A DNA stretch of 15,352 bases, from NCBI GenBank assembly GCA_035264765.1, contig DATFPQ010000124.1, positions 1 to 15,352 on the forward strand. Direction: 5' to 3'. The position numbers and the translations under genes were made by a program. The DNA comes from DATFPQ01 sp035264765 (lineage in GTDB: Bacteria; Actinomycetota; Actinomycetes; Actinomycetales; Angustibacteraceae). The notes below the pieces were generated by a model, which was not told the origin of the DNA, searched no databases, and was given only the letters and a program-made list of their open reading frames with translations. Position 1 is the stretch's first letter, and every line of letters begins with the position of its first letter. Positions 15,009-15,352 of this stretch are shown in pieces.

Positions 15009-15146
15009 GGCGGGTCCTTCGCGCTGAGGACTAGCCCGCCGAGGCCGGTACTCGACTGGCGGTGCAGGGCGCTCCGCAGTAGGGATGGGGCGCGACGCCG
15101 TCCCGGCGCCGCGAGCCCGCGAGGCGCCTGCGCGCCCCGCCAGTCG
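15009..15146 (+). promoter_or_regulatory. Candidate structured 5' leader of the next gene
   Basis: Two potential stems precede the last gene. The first is GGCGGGTCCT (15009-15018) with AGGA (15027-15030) and CCCGCC (15035-15040), with a four-base bulge CTAG on one side. The second is CGACTGGCGG (15053-15062) with CCGCCAGTCG (15137-15146), enclosing GGGGCGCG (15087-15094) that can pair with CGCGCCCC (15131-15138), and GGCGCC at 15105 and 15123. The outer and inner stems share two bases and so compete at their edge. The structure ends three bases before the AGGAGG. It fits no riboswitch class I know. Confidence 0.35.
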
Positions 15147-15161
15147 CCAGGAGGCGAACGG

Positions 15162-15352
15162 ATGAGCGAGAGCACGGGTGACCCGCTGGAGGGTCCCGCG
15201 GACGGCGGCGCCAGCGGTGTGTCCGGTCAGCACGACGGTGGTGCGGATGGCGGCGCGGACAGTGGTGCGGGCATCGGCGCCGACGGCGGGGCGGGGCGCG
15301 GCGGTGACGGCGGTGCTGATGGCGGCGCGGACAGTGGGGCCGACGGCGGCGC
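15162..15352 (+). CDS. Gly/Ala/Asp-rich protein, N-terminal part, unknown function
   Basis: The frame starts at ATG 15162, with a strong AGGAGG (15149-15154) seven bases before, and runs off the window after 63 codons. It begins MSESTGDPLEGPADGGASGVSG and continues as irregular repeats of DGGADGGADSGA with almost only Gly, Ala and Asp. A 29-base DNA segment (15240-15268) recurs at 15312-15340 with two differences. There is no signal peptide or membrane segment so far, and such a stretch is probably disordered. The functional domain, if any, lies beyond the window. Its place after selB raises the possibility of another selenium or formate gene, but nothing seen here supports that directly. I do not assign a function. 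Confidence 0.7.
   Translation, partial: MSESTGDPLEGPADGGASGVSGQHDGGADGGADSGAGIGADGGAGRGGDGGADGGADSGADGG
15240..15340 (+). repeat. 29-bp direct repeat in the Gly/Ala/Asp-rich gene
   Basis: Copies at 15240-15268 and 15312-15340 both read GGTGC-GATGGCGGCGCGGAC-AGTGG-GC with two base differences, and encode GGADGGADSGA. The stretch between them has shorter related units (GGCGCCGACGGCGG). The repeat probably continues past the window edge. Confidence 0.8.

Larger units (their letters stand above)
14745..15161. other. Gene-free stretch with RNA-like hairpins
   Basis: These 417 bases between selB and the next gene hold no convincing coding frame, and part of them (about 14914-15005) is clearly less GC-rich than the rest of the window. 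I see the hairpins at 14785-14839, 14841-14862, 15009-15040 and 15053-15146, a 10-base palindrome TGACTAGTCA (14914-14923), and the ribosome site AGGAGG (15149-15154) of the next gene. I looked for a tRNA-Sec and found no acceptor/T-arm signature on either strand. Confidence 0.6.

Noticed and set aside
14745..15161. tRNA-Sec or other tRNA in the gene-free stretch after selB
   Set aside because: The 12-bp stem at 14785-14839 encloses only 31 bases, too few for a tRNA, and no T-arm or anticodon-arm pattern was found on either strand.
14828..15175. A 115-codon minus-strand open frame over the hairpin region
   Set aside because: Composition is noise-like (Arg/Pro/Ser), no ribosome site is visible, and it overlaps the structured leader and the start of the next gene.

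Overview
The window is uniformly GC-rich, uses many GTG starts and has short 4-base gene overlaps, which is typical of a high-GC actinomycete. An ANTAR-domain regulator, a DUF2795 protein and an Rv2629/Balon-like protein fit Actinomycetota. A Geodermatophilaceae-like or related soil lineage is a guess from gene style, not shown by the sequence.

Layout. (1) 1-645, minus strand: the first 113 codons of a HAD-family phosphatase that runs off the left edge, preceded by a probable 82-aa TTG-start gene. (2) 646-969: no gene; it holds a 12-bp tandem repeat and two perfect palindromes. (3) 970-5424, plus strand: a tight four-gene operon of a DUF2795 protein, an eRF1-like (Rv2629/Balon-type) putative ribosome hibernation factor, a receiver-less CheB-type methylesterase with a Cys/His metal-site-like tail, and a CheR methyltransferase fused to two PAS domains joined by a long heptad-repeat coiled coil. 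(4) 5479-6816, minus strand: a PAS-GAF-ANTAR signalling protein, convergent with the CheR gene and divergent from a small charged coiled-coil gene (6991-7455). (5) 7452-7559: a long inverted repeat lying between two convergent genes and containing both of their stop codons. (6) 7556-12898, minus strand: a three-subunit membrane formate dehydrogenase operon (catalytic subunit, four-cluster ferredoxin subunit, NrfD membrane anchor). (7) 12972-14744, plus strand: selB, the selenocysteine elongation factor, divergent from the formate dehydrogenase. (8) 14745-15161: a gene-free stretch with several RNA-like hairpins. (9) 15162-15352: the start of a Gly/Ala/Asp-rich protein of unknown function.

Central result: the catalytic subunit has an in-frame UGA at 12329-12331, exactly where the formate dehydrogenase family carries its metal-binding Cys/Sec. 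Eleven bases further on the mRNA lies a perfect 7-bp hairpin with the loop GGUCU, the same loop that SelB recognises in the E. coli fdhF SECIS. selB starts about 75 bp away on the other strand. The gene is therefore read as one intact selenoprotein of about 1085 residues, not as a pseudogene or two ORFs. Formate oxidised by this subunit would pass electrons through the iron-sulfur subunit to the NrfD anchor and the quinone pool. selA, selD and tRNA-Sec are not visible here and must lie elsewhere.

The 970-5424 operon and the neighbouring ANTAR regulator look like a stress/starvation sensing module. A putative ribosome-silencing factor sits in one transcript with a CheB/CheR pair that has no receptor, CheA or CheW beside it.
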